Shown one piece after another: positions 20,507-31,641 of a stretch of DNA of 64,000 bases. A program made the translations under genes and the position numbers. Position 1 is the first letter of the stretch, and each line of letters opens with the position of its first letter. The DNA comes from Misgurnus anguillicaudatus (lineage: Eukaryota; Chordata; Actinopteri; Cypriniformes; Cobitidae). The DNA lies in contig NC_073355.2 in assembly GCF_027580225.2 (NCBI RefSeq), positions 25,013,501 through 25,077,500 on the forward strand, written 5' to 3'. Under the pieces are notes generated by a model. That model did no database searches. It was given only the letters and a program-made list of their open reading frames with translations, and was not told the origin of the DNA.

Positions 20507-20740
20507 TCCCTTACGAAAATTAACCATGGTTTAATGTGGTAAAAGTGTAGTAACCATGTTTTTTTGGTCAATTGATTACTATGAGCATAACCATGGTTTT
20601 ACTACACTAACCATGGTTTAACTATGGTTTTTGAAAACCATGGTTGTCAATGGTTATTTAGTGGTAACCATGGTTTTACTACAGTAACCATGGTTTTTTG
20701 GTCTTAACTGTAGTAAAACCATGGTTAATTTCGTAAGGGA
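20507..20740. mobile_element. MITE rich in CCATGG palindromes
   Basis: Perfect 12-bp inverted ends TCCCTTACGAAA / TTTCGTAAGGGA, with many AACCATGGTT repeats inside. The repeat around it is uninterrupted at 48990-49030, which confirms that this is an insertion. Confidence 0.8.
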
Positions 20741-21944
20741 TATTTTCCCAATACTTATCAAAACAGGATCTAGTAGTCTATAGTTTTTTCTTCAAAATGA
20801 TGTGAAAATCATTTGGCCTACTCATTCACACAAAACAGTATATTGATTTACAATTTCTAAGACACTTTTGTTTGGGAAAATAAATATTTTCTATTAATTT
20901 CACAAGTATAAGTTAAGTAACTTTTAAAAACCATAGTAGCCTAAACATGGTAAAGGTAGTGTTTGGCCATCGTAAAAATGAACACAGGGTTAATGTTTGG
21001 TTGGCCAGCTAGAGGTTTACTTTTGTGCAGTAAAAAGCTCAAAAGAAGAACTGCCTATCGTTGTCTGGACTATTATTTGTGTTTCTGAAATCATTATAGT
21101 AGAAACACAACAAGAGACAAGCGTGATAATTTTATCAATGTTTGTTTACAGCCACCCCGCCATTACTCCCTCATGTGTTGATCATGAAATCAGTACGTGT
21201 GCACATGCGAGTGATCCTGTGTTTAATAAACTTGCTGTGCGGAGATATAAGTTTAGACGCAAGTAAATAAGCACTGTTGTATTGTTTGCAATCTCGTATT
21301 TTATAACAGGGTTCTTGCAGGTTTCAGCTACTTAAATTTAAGACCTTTTTAAGACCTTTTAAGACAATTATGAATAAAATTTAAGACCAACAAGACACTA
21401 CTAGAAGCATTCGAATGATCTCAGAAATTCTCAAAATGTTCTATTTTTATTGATTCAGTTACACAGTAAAATAAACACACACTGCAAAAAATGATGTGTT
21501 AATTTTTTACACATTGTGTGTGTCATGCCATTTAAGGCATTATTTCATGTTAAAATAAATGAAAGGGCCAACACAAGTTGTGTTAAAACAGTGACGGGAG
21601 TAATGCGTTACAAAGTAATTCCGTTACTGTAATTCCACTACTTTTAACGGTAATGAGCATGTAACAAAGATTTTTTTTAATCAAGTAACGCAGTTACAAT
21701 TACTGAAATTTAAACGAGTTTGTTACTCGAGTTACTCTATTTTGTGATAAATGAACACTTGCAGACAAGACATTTCTGATCTAATGTTGCAGGACCGTGG
21801 TGGGCGGCACAATGAATAATAACACAGAAGATGTGTTAGTATAGGGACAACACATTTAATGTGTTAGGGACAACAGATTTAATAGCCTCTCTAATTACAC
21901 AATAACGGATTTATCTATATTAAGAAAATGCTAACCTTATCCAA
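20741..21944. other. Dispersed repeat, continued, and hAT fragment
   Basis: 20760-20880 continues the repeat matching 49025-49140. 21175-21305 (GTTGATCATGAAATCAG, then GTGTTTAATAAACTTGCTG) matches 50572-50710. 21590-21735 (GTAATGCGTTACAAAGTAA, then GTTACTCGAGTTACTC) looks like a fragment of another MITE family. No gene. Confidence 0.5.
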
Positions 21945-22214
21945 GACCGTTTCCCAATCCGAAGGCTGCAGCCTCCGAAGGGTCGCATTTCTATTCTGCA
22001 TACGTCATAAAGACTGTCTTATTTCAAAATATTAACTTTTAAATTAACTTTAAAATATTGATTATTATTCTTAGTTAATCATAAATTGTTGTGATGTGCT
22101 TATGACTTGTGAATGTAATGCTCAGTTAACTTAAATAAACTAGGCTTGATGATGTATGCAGCAGCCTGTCTATGCGACCTCCGGAGGCTGCAGCCTTCAG
22201 ATTGAGAAACGGCC
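21945..22214. mobile_element. MITE with long inverted ends
   Basis: Ends GACCGTTTCCCAATCCGAAG and its inverted counterpart CAGATTGAGAAACGGCC, each followed by GGCTGCAGCC. No clear target duplication and no coding capacity. Confidence 0.7.
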
Positions 22215-22326
22215 TAAAGGGCTCTGATTCTACCACTATTCATTTAACCATAACTCCTTAAGCATTTGCGCTATCAAAAAAGTTTGAATTGTTACTAAAA
22301 GAATACAATTGCGCTTTTTGGAAATA

Positions 22327-23606
22327 TATGAAGAGTTTGGTTCCAAAACGCAATAAATCCATTTTGACAAATTTCTGTAAAAACGTGTTTTCTATAACAA
22401 GAAAGTAACAAGATGAAAAACACTATTTTCTGTTACAAACTTTCACATAGCATCTTTAGGTTATAAAAACTTAAAAAAATCAAATCCATAACTTGATTTT
22501 CAAAGATTTATTATAAAAACGAATTATTTTTTCCACAAAATGCAATAAATCCATGACAGTTTTTGTTTTAAAATGCTAGAAATCTATTAATTTAATGTAC
22601 AAATGTGCATTCATCTTTGCCATTTTATATTCATTTAGTTGAACAGTTGTACACACTGACTAAAAAAATAAACATTAATGTCATTAATCAAAACACTTAC
22701 TTTGTCATATTAAGTGCTGCGGTTATACTTGACGTCGTCGCTTAGCATTTTTGACAGCGATCAGCTGTAAAATGTTTTGGTCCTGTTCGATTTTCGTTGA
22801 CTTTGAGTAAAGTAATGTAAAGTTTTTCATAAGATCCCCTGGGGTCAATGTGTTAGCATGAGAAACTTGATGCTGTCGGGAGATAAGCACCAGTCTCCTG
22901 AGTGCTTCGAGTAAATTATTAGATGTTGATGGCGTTTCTTTCCCATCACAGAAAACCATCACAGGTTTATCAATGCCCTAAAAGCAACACTATGTAGATT
23001 CCATGTAAAAATGACTTACAGCTCCCCCATGTGGTTGAAAAGCGCAACAGTGCCTGGTATAAGACACTCTTCTGCAGGCAGGGGGAGGGGCGGGGCTGTG
23101 TGCTCTACTCTCCACCGCCACTTTCAGAGTGTGCTTGTAGCAGCTAGGAGGCTGCTCAGGTTGCAGCAACAGTACAATTTGTTCAGTTAAAAGTTGTTCT
23201 ATCACTAAAATAATTTTAGAGACATTATTTAAAGGTAAAAAAACTACATAGTGTTGCTTTAAAGTATTTTATTTTTTTTGTTTGTTGATCACGAAGTACA
23301 AAGTAGATGAGGAAAACTCGGATTCCGTGTACTCAACGCACCGCCATTGTTTGTTTACATTGCGTGGAATGGTGGGCTGTAATTTCTGGAGTGGATTTAT
23401 TGAGTTCTGTAAAAAAGGAGGAGTGACGTTTATCGCATTTTGGGGAAAAGGGAGAAAAGATGACAGAATAACATGGCGAATATTGGATTTTGCGTAAAAA
23501 TAAGAATTTACTTTTAAATACTGACCTGATATAATACTGATTTTGGCAGTAACTCTTTTTTTTTCAAAAATGCTGTTTATCGCGTTTTGGAACCAAACTC
23601 TTCATA
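22327..23606. mobile_element. TIR element of unknown family
   Basis: About 27-bp near-perfect inverted ends: TATGAAGAGTTTGGTTCC followed by AAAACGC, and the reverse at 23581-23606. Variants of CGCATTTTGG recur inside. It contains a short minus-strand open frame at 22723-22962 (rich in Leu, ending KNAKRRRQV) with no family I recognise, and a nested MITE at 22982-23259. The source transposase is unknown. Confidence 0.6.
22982..23259. mobile_element. MITE with TAA duplication (PIF/Harbinger-like)
   Basis: Inverted ends AAGCAACACTATGTAG / CTACATAGTGTTGCTT with TAA directly repeated on both sides (22979-22981, 23260-23262). A 3-bp TWA duplication fits PIF/Harbinger. No coding capacity. Confidence 0.75.
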
Positions 23607-24082
23607 TGGTTTATTACGGTACTTTCTTGCTTTCTGTCCCCCAATTGCTGCTGTTTGTGGAGAGCTGAAGGGCGTTAGGTTCGAATGCATTGCAGCAGAG
23701 ACCAATATTAAAGTCTAAAATATAAAACTGTGAAACACTAAAGTTGACATGCTGTTGGTGGCACGTGACTCGACGGCCCGCCTGTTTAAGTTGATTTTCA
23801 ATAAAGCACTGTTTTTTTTTTGCTTCTGGGACCTCTATGTCTATGTTTTTGTCTATATTTAAGCTATGGTCGCTTGGAGTTGGGGCAAAGAGTATAGAAG
23901 CACAAGAGGGGAAACTCTCATTCGTTTTTGGCAACAGTCAGTATCGCGGCCGCCATTTTGGAATGAAAATTCTCACAGCCAATTCATTCTCAATTCATTC
24001 TTAGCGAATCTCCCAGCCAAATCAGAAGCGCAATAGTAAGTTTCTTAAATTAAAATTTTGTTCACTTGCTACACTTACAGTA
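23607..24082. other. Repeat with inverted partner at 32.4 kb
   Basis: 23880-23970 (GAGTATAGAAGCACAAGAGG, then GCCATTTTGGAATG) is an inverted match to 32395-32495. The CCGCCATTTTGG motif is YY1-like. A minus-strand open frame (23614-23934) has no recognisable domain. The final AATG (24083-24086) is the left target duplication of the next element. Confidence 0.45.
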
Positions 24083-24086
24083 AATG

Positions 24087-26305
24087 TGTCACCACCAGGG
24101 GCTGGCTGTGTTAACTAGAGCCACGCCCCTTTTCAACTCCCACCTCGAGGAGGTCCCCAAAACCAACCCAATGACCAGACAAACACGGAAACAGGTGAGT
24201 AAAATTTAAAACAAGCTTTATTTAGTTTAAATATTTAAAAGAACTGGGGAATTGGGGAAAGGGAAATTTAAAACTAATAGGCTTCTTCTCCTCCCTCCAG
24301 GGAGACTGCAGCCGCGGGCAGACAGGGGCAAGAGCAACAGGGGTGCCAACCACCATTAACGGGGGAAAAAGGGAAACGTCAGGCTCCCGCCTGGACCCTG
24401 CTAGCCGTGGCGCCCTCCTTCTTCTTTCCTGGAGGCAGACAATCTTGGTGTGACTGGTAGGGGTTTTCCCACTGTCCGTGCCCAATTGTTCACTCTCGCC
24501 TTCCTCTCTCTCCACAGGCGGCCACGGCTCCGCTGCTTCAGCTTTCTGGATAGGTATCACGTTCACAGTCTGTTCCTCAATGATTCACTCTCGTTTTCCT
24601 CTCTCTCTCCACAGGTGGTCGCTAGGACACAGAGACACTGTTACTGAACTTCAAATGTTTCTCACCGGCTCCGCTGCTTACAGCTTTCTGGGTAGGTAGC
24701 ACGTTCACAGTCTGTTCCTCAATGATTCACTCTCGTTCTCCTCTCTCTCTCCACAGGTGGTCGCTAGGACACAGAGACACTGTTACTGAACTTCAAATGT
24801 TTCTCACCGGCTCCGCTGCTTACAGCTTTCTGGGTAGGTAGCACGTTCACAGTCTGTTCCTCAATGATTCACTCTCGTTTTCCTCTCTCTCTCCACAGGT
24901 GGTCGCTAGGACACAGAGACACTGTTACTGAACTTCAAATGTTTCTCACCGGCTCCGCTGCTTACAGCTTTCTGGGTAGGTAGCACGGTTTCCTCTGTAG
25001 GTCAGCAGAGGGGCGAAGGTCCCACACCACCTCGCCGGGTCGAGCGCTACCCTATCCCCACTGCCCGTAGGCCGATCGAATCCCGGACAGGGGCGCCCTT
25101 TTGTAGAGACCACGGGGGCAGCGGACCCTTTCGCCTCCGACTCTGCGACAAATACAGACACAGGCAAGTTTACACCCGAATGCTTTCAATATTTTACTCA
25201 CAGTTCTGGACAGCTCTTGGTCTGCGTCCCTTCGTACTCTGAAAACAGTACACAGCGTATGGTGGCAATAAGGTCTGAGGTCGTTAGCCTCCCCGTCCTC
25301 TGCCCAGTGGAGAGAATGGATGGTGCGGGGCTTCTCTGACAAGACACACAGCAACCCACAGCAAATACACAGCACCACTCCAACGTGAAAAGCTTATGAT
25401 ATGTAAAGTCTCACTCACCACACTATAAGTGCAACACCACAAGGGAAAACGCCCGGTGTCCTCCACTGCGCTTTGGGGTTAAAATAGAGGCGATGGCAAC
25501 ACGACCAAACCAAAGTCTCGTTGCTGTGGCTGTTTGGACGTATGCTTCCAGCGGCTCGCCCACCGCGCTGATTTTAGGGGTAGGGCCGCCTTCCTAGTCC
25601 TGGAGGACTCCAACGATCACACAGGTTAAGTTTCTGCCAGTTATGCCTACACCAACGGGCATACTCACAGCGGATAGCCTTTGTTTTACGTTGTACAACA
25701 AGGTCAAATCTCTTCCTGCTTTACTCCTTCCAAAATACTAGTTGGACCAAAGTTCCTTTCTACCCATAGGGTTCTTCGTTTAATCCAGCCGGTCCACCGT
25801 AAACTGTAACAAGAGAGGGGGAGAGAGAGAAATACAGACAGCCACCACGTCTAACAATGCGCACAGCTCCGTTCCTCAGCACACACTAAGCACTTCACCA
25901 AAAAGCACACGGGGTGCTCCTTTAAGAGATCCACAGCTCGCCCTTCTTTCACCTCCTGTGGCTCCGTCTTCTTTCCGCGCGCTCCTCGCGCAGCCCGGAT
26001 CAACAGAGCCTTTGGGCTCTTCAAAGGGTGCGTGTCTCTTCCTGCCTTCGGCAAAGGAGCTTTCCCCGTGTCAATCGCTACTCGTGTCCATTCCACCTTT
26101 CTTTGTGTTCCTACAGAGCTATTTAAAGGCTTCATCTTCCCGCAACCTCCAATCACACTTCGTTTCTCTAATTCGTTTCACCTGTAGTGAATTTGGCTCG
26201 TTCGTTGCCCTGGAAACCAGGAAGTAAACTGGTGCACTAACAAAAAATGTCCGGGCGGAACCTCTCCTCTCCATTTTTGGTTCCGCCCGAAGTCACCCTG
26301 TGACA
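24087..26305 (-). repeat. 3' LTR of the non-autonomous element
   Basis: 2219 bp. On the minus strand it starts TGTCACAGGGTGACTTC and ends GGTGGTGACA. Short open frames inside, repeated in both LTRs, show no protein motif and are not called genes. Confidence 0.92.
24609..25000 (-). repeat. 142-bp tandem array in the 3' LTR
   Basis: CCACAGGTGGTCGCTAGGAC recurs at 24609, 24751 and 24893 (period 142), with a shorter degenerate unit before. On the plus strand each unit looks like acceptor (CTCTCTCTCCACAG), about 77-nt block, donor (TGG|GTAGGT). The same array is in the other LTR at about 27017-27410. Confidence 0.88.
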
Positions 26306-26325
26306 TCCTCCCCCGCCAATCCGTT
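26306..26325 (-). other. Polypurine tract
   Basis: On the minus strand GGCGGGGGAGGA lies directly before the 3' LTR start TGTCAC, the position needed for plus-strand priming. Confidence 0.7.
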
Positions 26326-26469
26326 CTAGTCCCTAGAACGGGCTCTTCACAGGGGCGGGTAAAAATGGCGTAGGGTCTTTCTTAAAAACAGGACGGGCAT
26401 GGCACGGGGTTGGGCTGCGGGTCCCGCGTTGTCGGTCATTGGGCTAGTCTGGTTACTCAACTCGAGGTG

Positions 26470-26489
26470 GAATCCTGCCGACTACGCCA
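26470..26489 (-). other. Primer-binding site for tRNA-Ser
   Basis: The minus strand reads TGGCGTAGTCGGCAGGATTC, five nt after the 5' LTR end. The first 3 nt pair with CCA and the rest with the 3' acceptor and T arm of vertebrate tRNA-Ser (…CCTGCCGACTACG), as I recall it: 20 of 20. This fixes the orientation of the element. Confidence 0.85.
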
Positions 26490-26494
26490 AAATC

Positions 26495-28714
26495 TGTCAC
26501 CACCAGGGGCTGGCTGTGTTAACTAGAGCCACGCCCCTTTTCAACTCCCACCTCGAGGAGGTCCCCAAAACCAACCCAATGACCAGACAAACACGGGAAC
26601 AGGTGAGTAAAATTTAAAACAAGCTTTATTTAGTTTAAATATTTAAAAGAACTGGGGAATTGGGGAAAGGGGGATTTAAAACTAATGGCTTCTTCTCCTC
26701 CCTCCAGGGAGACTGCAGCCGCGGGCAGACAGGGGCAAGAGCAACAGGGGTGCCAACCACCATTAACGGGGGAAAAAGGGAAACGTCAGGCTCCCGCCTG
26801 GACCCTGCTAGCCGTGGCGCCCTCCTTCTTCTTTCCTGGAGGCAGACAATCTTGGTGTGACTGGTAGGGGTTTTCCCACTGTCCGTGCCCAATTGTTCAC
26901 TCTCGCCTTCCTCTCTCTCCACAGGCGGCCACGGCTCCGCTGCTTCAGCTTTCTGGATAGGTATCACGTTCACAGTCTGTTCCTCAATGATTCACTCTCG
27001 TTTTCCTCTCTCTCTCCACAGGTGGTCGCTAGGACACAGAGACACTGTTACTGAACTTCAAATGTTTCTCACCGGCTCCGCTGCTTACAGCTTTCTGGGT
27101 AGGTAGCACGTTCACAGTCTGTTCCTCAATGATTCACTCTCGTTCTCCTCTCTCTCTCTCCACAGGTGGTCGCTAGGACACAGAGACACTGTTACTGAAC
27201 TTCAAATGTTTCTCACCGGCTCCGCTGCTTACAGCTTTCTGGGTAGGTAGCACGTTCACAGTCTGTTCCTCAATGATTCACTCTCGTTTTCCTCTCTCTC
27301 TCCACAGGTGGTCGCTAGGACACAGAGACACTGTTACTGAACTTCAAATGTTTCTCACCGGCTCCGCTGCTTACAGCTTTCTGGGTAGGTAGCACGGTTT
27401 CCTCTGTAGGTCAGCAGAGGGGCGAAGGTCCCACACCACCTCGCCGGGTCGAGCGCTACCCTATCCCCACTGCCCGTAGGCCGATCGAATCCCGGACAGG
27501 GGCGCCCTTTTGTAGAGACCACGGGGGCAGCGGACCCTTTCGCCTCCGACTCTGCGACAAATACAGACACAGGCAAGTTTACACCCGAATGCTTTCAATA
27601 TTTTACTCACAGTTCTGGACAGCTCTTGGTCTGCGTCCCTTCGTACTCTGAAAACAGTACACAGCGTATGGTGGCAATAAGGTCTGAGGTCGTTAGCCTC
27701 CCCGTCCTCTGCCCAGTGGAGAGAATGGATGGTGCGGGGCTTCTCTGACAAGACACACAGCAACCCACAGCAAATACACAGCACCACTCCAACGTGAAAA
27801 GCTTATGATATGTAAAGTCTCACTCACCACACTATAAGTGCAACACCACAAGGGAAAACGCCCGGTGTCCTCCACTGCGCTTTGGGGTTAAAATAGAGGC
27901 GATGGCAACACGACCAAACCAAAGTCTCGTTGCTGTGGCTGTTTGGACGTATGCTTCCAGCGGCTCGCCCACCGCGCTGATTTTAGGGGTAGGGCCGCCT
28001 TCCTAGTCCTGGAGGACTCCAACGATCACACAGGTTAAGTTTCTGCCAGTTATGCCTACACCAACGGGCATACTCACAGCGGATAGCCTTTGTTTTACGT
28101 TGTACAACAAGGTCAAATCTCTTCCTGCTTTACTCCTTCCAAAATACTAGTTGGACCAAAGTTCCTTTCTACCCATAGGGTTCTTCGTTTAATCCAGCCG
28201 GTCCACCGTAAACTGTAACAAGAGAGGGGGAGAGAGAGAAATACAGACAGCCACCACGTCTAACAATGCGCACAGCTCCGTTCCTCAGCACACACTAAGC
28301 ACTTCACCAAAAAGCACACGGGGTGCTCCTTTAAGAGATCCACAGCTCGCCCTTCTTTCACCTCCTGTGGCTCCGTCTTCTTTCCGCGCGCTCCTCGCGC
28401 AGCCCGGATCAACAGAGCCTTTGGGCTCTTCAAAGGGTGCGTGTCTCTTCCTGCCTTCGGCAAAGGAGCTTTCCCCGTGTCAATCGCTACTCGTGTCCAT
28501 TCCACCTTTCTTTGTGTTCCTACAGAGCTATTTAAAGGCTTCATCTTCCCGCAACCTCCAATCACACTTCGTTTCTCTAATTCGTTTCACCTGTAGTGAA
28601 TTTGGCTCGTTCGTTGCCCTGGAAACCAGGAAGTAAACTGGTGCACTAACAAAAAATGTCCGGGCGGAACCTCTCCTCTCCATTTTTGGTTCCGCCCGAA
28701 GTCACCCTGTGACA
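26495..28714 (-). repeat. 5' LTR of the non-autonomous element
   Basis: 2220 bp, nearly identical to 24087-26305, including the 142-bp array, which has a CT-run two bases longer in one unit. Confidence 0.92.
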
Positions 28715-28718
28715 AATG

Positions 28719-29401
28719 CTGTATTGTCTTGTATGTATGTGTTGTGTTGTTGTTGTCAAGGCCGCATTATCCTAATGGGCAACATGGGCTGCAGCCCAGG
28801 GCCCCGAACACTAGGGGGCCTCCGAGACAATTCTATTTTGAGTTTTTAAAAACATTTTGATTGACGTAATTATGCGTAAGTGCTACCTAGAGCAGAGGCC
28901 CCCTACCACTGGGTCGCAAGAATGTTCTGAAAAAAATTGTATAATAGCTACGTAATAGCTTATGGGATGTCCTTTAAGAGCCGACTTCAAATAACATTGA
29001 TCATTTCCACTCTTACAAGGCCGCGGTCTCTCTCTCTCTTTAACTCCAGTAAAATATTTTAACGGGTACACATTTAACGTAGCTTTAGGAACCTAAACAG
29101 TCCTGTGTCAATCATCATTAAAATCATATTGTAAACGGGAGTATGTGCCTCCGCGCCCGGCCGCATTTCTTCTGGCATCTCTCCTCATCATCTCCTCCTT
29201 CATTTAAACTTGGGACTCAAACCCGACCTAAGGTCGAGCTGCCTTCAAAAACAGCAAGCCAAGTTCGTTTACTGTTAATTATTATGACTAAATAGGCAGG
29301 GAATCTCGTGAAACAATAAAAGTAAAACAATCCGCCAAAATATGATTTAACTTGATTTTGATGATTTAGTCGAGGAATTCTCTTTAAAGAAGAGCAGAAA
29401 G
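28719..29401. other. Older DNA-element sequence
   Basis: Around 28760-28850 (AAGGCCGCATTATCC, then GGGCTGCAGCCCAGGGCCCC) the sequence looks like the end of an element whose other end lies near 31785-31845 (GCCCAGGGCCTCAC, then TACCCCGGCACTG). GTTGTTGT flanks are similar on both sides. The outer element was later filled by the hAT-like insertion at 29402. No gene. Confidence 0.4.
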
Positions 29402-29975
29402 ATAGCCTGGTTAGCCAGACCTACATCAAGATGTAAGGTCTGGCAACTCTTCACACAAACGGCTCAATGCAAGGGGCGGGATATAAGGTTGTCCCTCAAA
29501 ATGCCTCTGTACGCAATAGGATAGCGCTATGACCAATCAGAGCAACGAAGAAGGTGACGTATGAGTCCCATGCGTTTCCCCACCAGTGGAGCTAATTGGT
29601 ATATCAAACTTTTACCGTAACCAGTCGGCAAAACTCCAAACACATCTTTCTTGCTTAAAAAGGACTTCAGTAGGGTTATTTGCTCTTCTCTCAAAGAAAA
29701 ACATAAGTCTAAGTCCTCCAGAGTCGCGGCCAAAGCCGCTTCAAAAGAAAGCTGTTCGCCAGCAGCAGCACCCATTCTTTGTTTTCAAGTAGGAACCGTC
29801 GCAGGCAGCTCTGTCGTCAGCATGTTAAGCCCGCCCCACAGACGCTACACACGATGTGATTGGCCTGACCAAATTTTGGTTTTTGGAGCTGTTAAGTGGA
29901 TTGTGAGTGCCTAGACTAAACCCTGGCAGCACATATATTTTGCGGCCGCTAGGGTGCGTCTAGATTTCTAGGCTA
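29402..29975. mobile_element. hAT-like element carrying a helicase fragment
   Basis: A perfect 8-bp duplication GCAGAAAG flanks it (29394-29401, 29976-29983), and the ends ATAGCCTGG / TCTAGGCTA are imperfect inverted copies. An uninterrupted relative of the target reads AGAAGAGCAGAAAGAAGCAC at about 31505. Its 574 bp hold a minus-strand ORF with a RecQ-type ATP-binding motif. Confidence 0.8.
29527..29775 (-). pseudogene. RecQ-like helicase fragment (motif I)
   Basis: 82-residue ORF. After an N-terminal LREEQITLLKSFLSKKDVFG (Q-motif-like region) comes VLPTGYGKSLIYQLAPL, the Walker A motif of SF2 helicases in the form used by RecQ proteins. The rest of the helicase (DEAH motif II onwards) is absent. 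Because it lies wholly inside a hAT-like element with an exact 8-bp duplication, it is best read as a captured gene fragment. It could instead derive from a helicase-encoding transposon. Confidence 0.75.
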
Positions 29976-29983
29976 GCAGAAAG

Positions 29984-31641
29984 AAGCACTTTAAGTTGCT
30001 TAATATATGTTATTTTCTGTGCTGTTCTGATTGTAAAATTATTACTTGATAATATTGTTTAATTTGTTTAAATAATTTTAGCCTACTTTTTAGAGCCCTG
30101 CATTTCAGCCCGAGCCCGACGGGGCCCGACCTGTTTACGCCCTTCGGGTTTCGGGCCAATTTTAACGTCACAGCAGATACGCGGGCCGGACCTCGGGCTT
30201 ATTTAGGCTTCTCCATCTTTTTATATTTTTCAATTTAATTAAAGAACCGTTTGACAGACATTGATGATTGCAAAACAAACATAGGAAGACGTTTAACCTA
30301 TCGCATGAGTCCGCTACGCACAGCCACACATTTACAATGCAGCTGTTGCGTATTTAACAGCAGGACCTTCAGCGCCCACCAGGAAAAATTATAAATGGAG
30401 TACTAGATTAAAACCTTGGATACTGTACATAATCTTTGCAGACAGCATCCAAGACATAATCTATTAAAGACTTCTCCCTGTATTAATTTCGTGTAAGAAG
30501 GCTGTGTCTTTATTTCTTGTTTGTGTATGGATCGACTTTTTTCTTAGTTTAACTGTTAGATGGATACATGAATAGCCATCTTCTGTGGTAGGTCCTTATA
30601 TTTAAAAAATGTATATGCAAAAGCGAAGTTGTAAGATAAGGCAACATGCATGTTTATTCTGTTTCATGTTTATTTCGTTTAGTTTTGTATAGCCCTTTTT
30701 ATTTTTTTAATTCTGCACCCGTTGCAACTGCGAGCAGCAGAGCAACCTGCCTTCGCTTTTTAAAAATAGTATGTGTTGATAATAAACGTTTAAACTAACA
30801 TTGTGATATGCTGAAAATATTTATTTTAAATAGTTGTTATTATAGCCAAGTGAAGTGTTGATTTGAGAGGGTCAATTCATCATACATGTCGTCAACTTGC
30901 CGTCGGCCGCTAACCACTAGTTATCATAAAAACTTTAACAAACAAAAACTGCTCTAAAATGTAAATAAAAAAGAAATATAACTATTTTGCCATTTAAAAC
31001 AAAACTGAACTGCTTTAATTGCTGCAAGAGTACAGCTGTACAAGCTGTGTAAGCACTTATTTTTTGCCATTTCTTTGGATTTCTTTTGCAAAATCTATGC
31101 GGAATTTTGCAGAATGATTTAAAATGTTTTAAAATGATCTGAGAGAATGTGCGCTGTGAATATTACAAAACAATAAAATATTTTATAACTATTATACATT
31201 TTATTAAAGGATTACCCTGAATTAAACTAGACCAACATGAACCAACAGATAATGGATAATGTGCTTTCACGACCATAGAGTTTTATATAATATACATATA
31301 TTACTGTCAGTGTAACAGTAAAAAGAAAAAGCTTCTCATAATAAATGTAGCGTATATAGCAAGATAATTTCATCAGTTTAACAACACAATGTATATATAT
31401 TTATCTTGTAAACGGATTTAAAATAATAAATAATTGTCGCGTCACGTAGCAAGAGAGACGATAGAGATCTCATTAACATCTCCGCAGTTGAAGAATTCTC
31501 TTTAAAGAAGAGCAGAAAGAAGCACTTTTTGTTGTAAGTTTTATTAAATAAATGTTATTTTCTGGGCTATTTCTGATTGTAAAATTATTTGAGAATATTG
31601 TTTAATTTATTTAAATAATTTTAGCCATTTAATGTTGCACA
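29984..31641. other. Unassigned AT-rich repeats
   Basis: 30095-30210 carries a GCCCGAGCCCGACGGGGCCC block typical of a dispersed GC-rich MITE end. 31490-31640 repeats 29380-29400 and 29980-30080 (TTCTCTTTAAAGAAGAGCAG, then TAATATATGTTATTTTCTG), so the two flanks are copies of one older repeat. No gene. Confidence 0.45.

Larger units (their letters stand above)
24087..28714 (-). mobile_element. Young non-autonomous LTR retrotransposon: two 2.2-kb LTRs, 189-bp interior
   Basis: The direct repeats 24087-26305 and 26495-28714 begin TGTCAC and end GTGACA, and a 4-bp duplication AATG flanks them (24083-24086, 28715-28718). The interior (26306-26494) holds only a primer site, a polypurine tract and a spacer, all oriented for minus-strand transcription. 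By eye the LTRs differ at about three bases, one 1-bp gap and one 2-bp gap, so the insertion is recent. There is no gag or pol, so it must be mobilised by another element's enzymes. TRIM elements have far shorter LTRs; this one has unusually long LTRs for almost no interior. Confidence 0.92.

Noticed and set aside
24222..24566. 114-residue minus ORF found in both 2.2-kb LTRs
   Set aside because: Conservation between the LTRs reflects their recent common origin, not selection. No domain is visible and it overlaps the tandem array.
25851..26156. 101-residue ORF repeated at 28260-28565
   Set aside because: Same reason: an LTR-internal frame without motifs. An LTR leader peptide cannot be excluded but has no support.
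26470..26489. A tRNA-Ser gene
   Set aside because: Only the 3' 20 nt of the tRNA are present, next to an LTR on the expected strand. It is a primer-binding site, not a tRNA gene.
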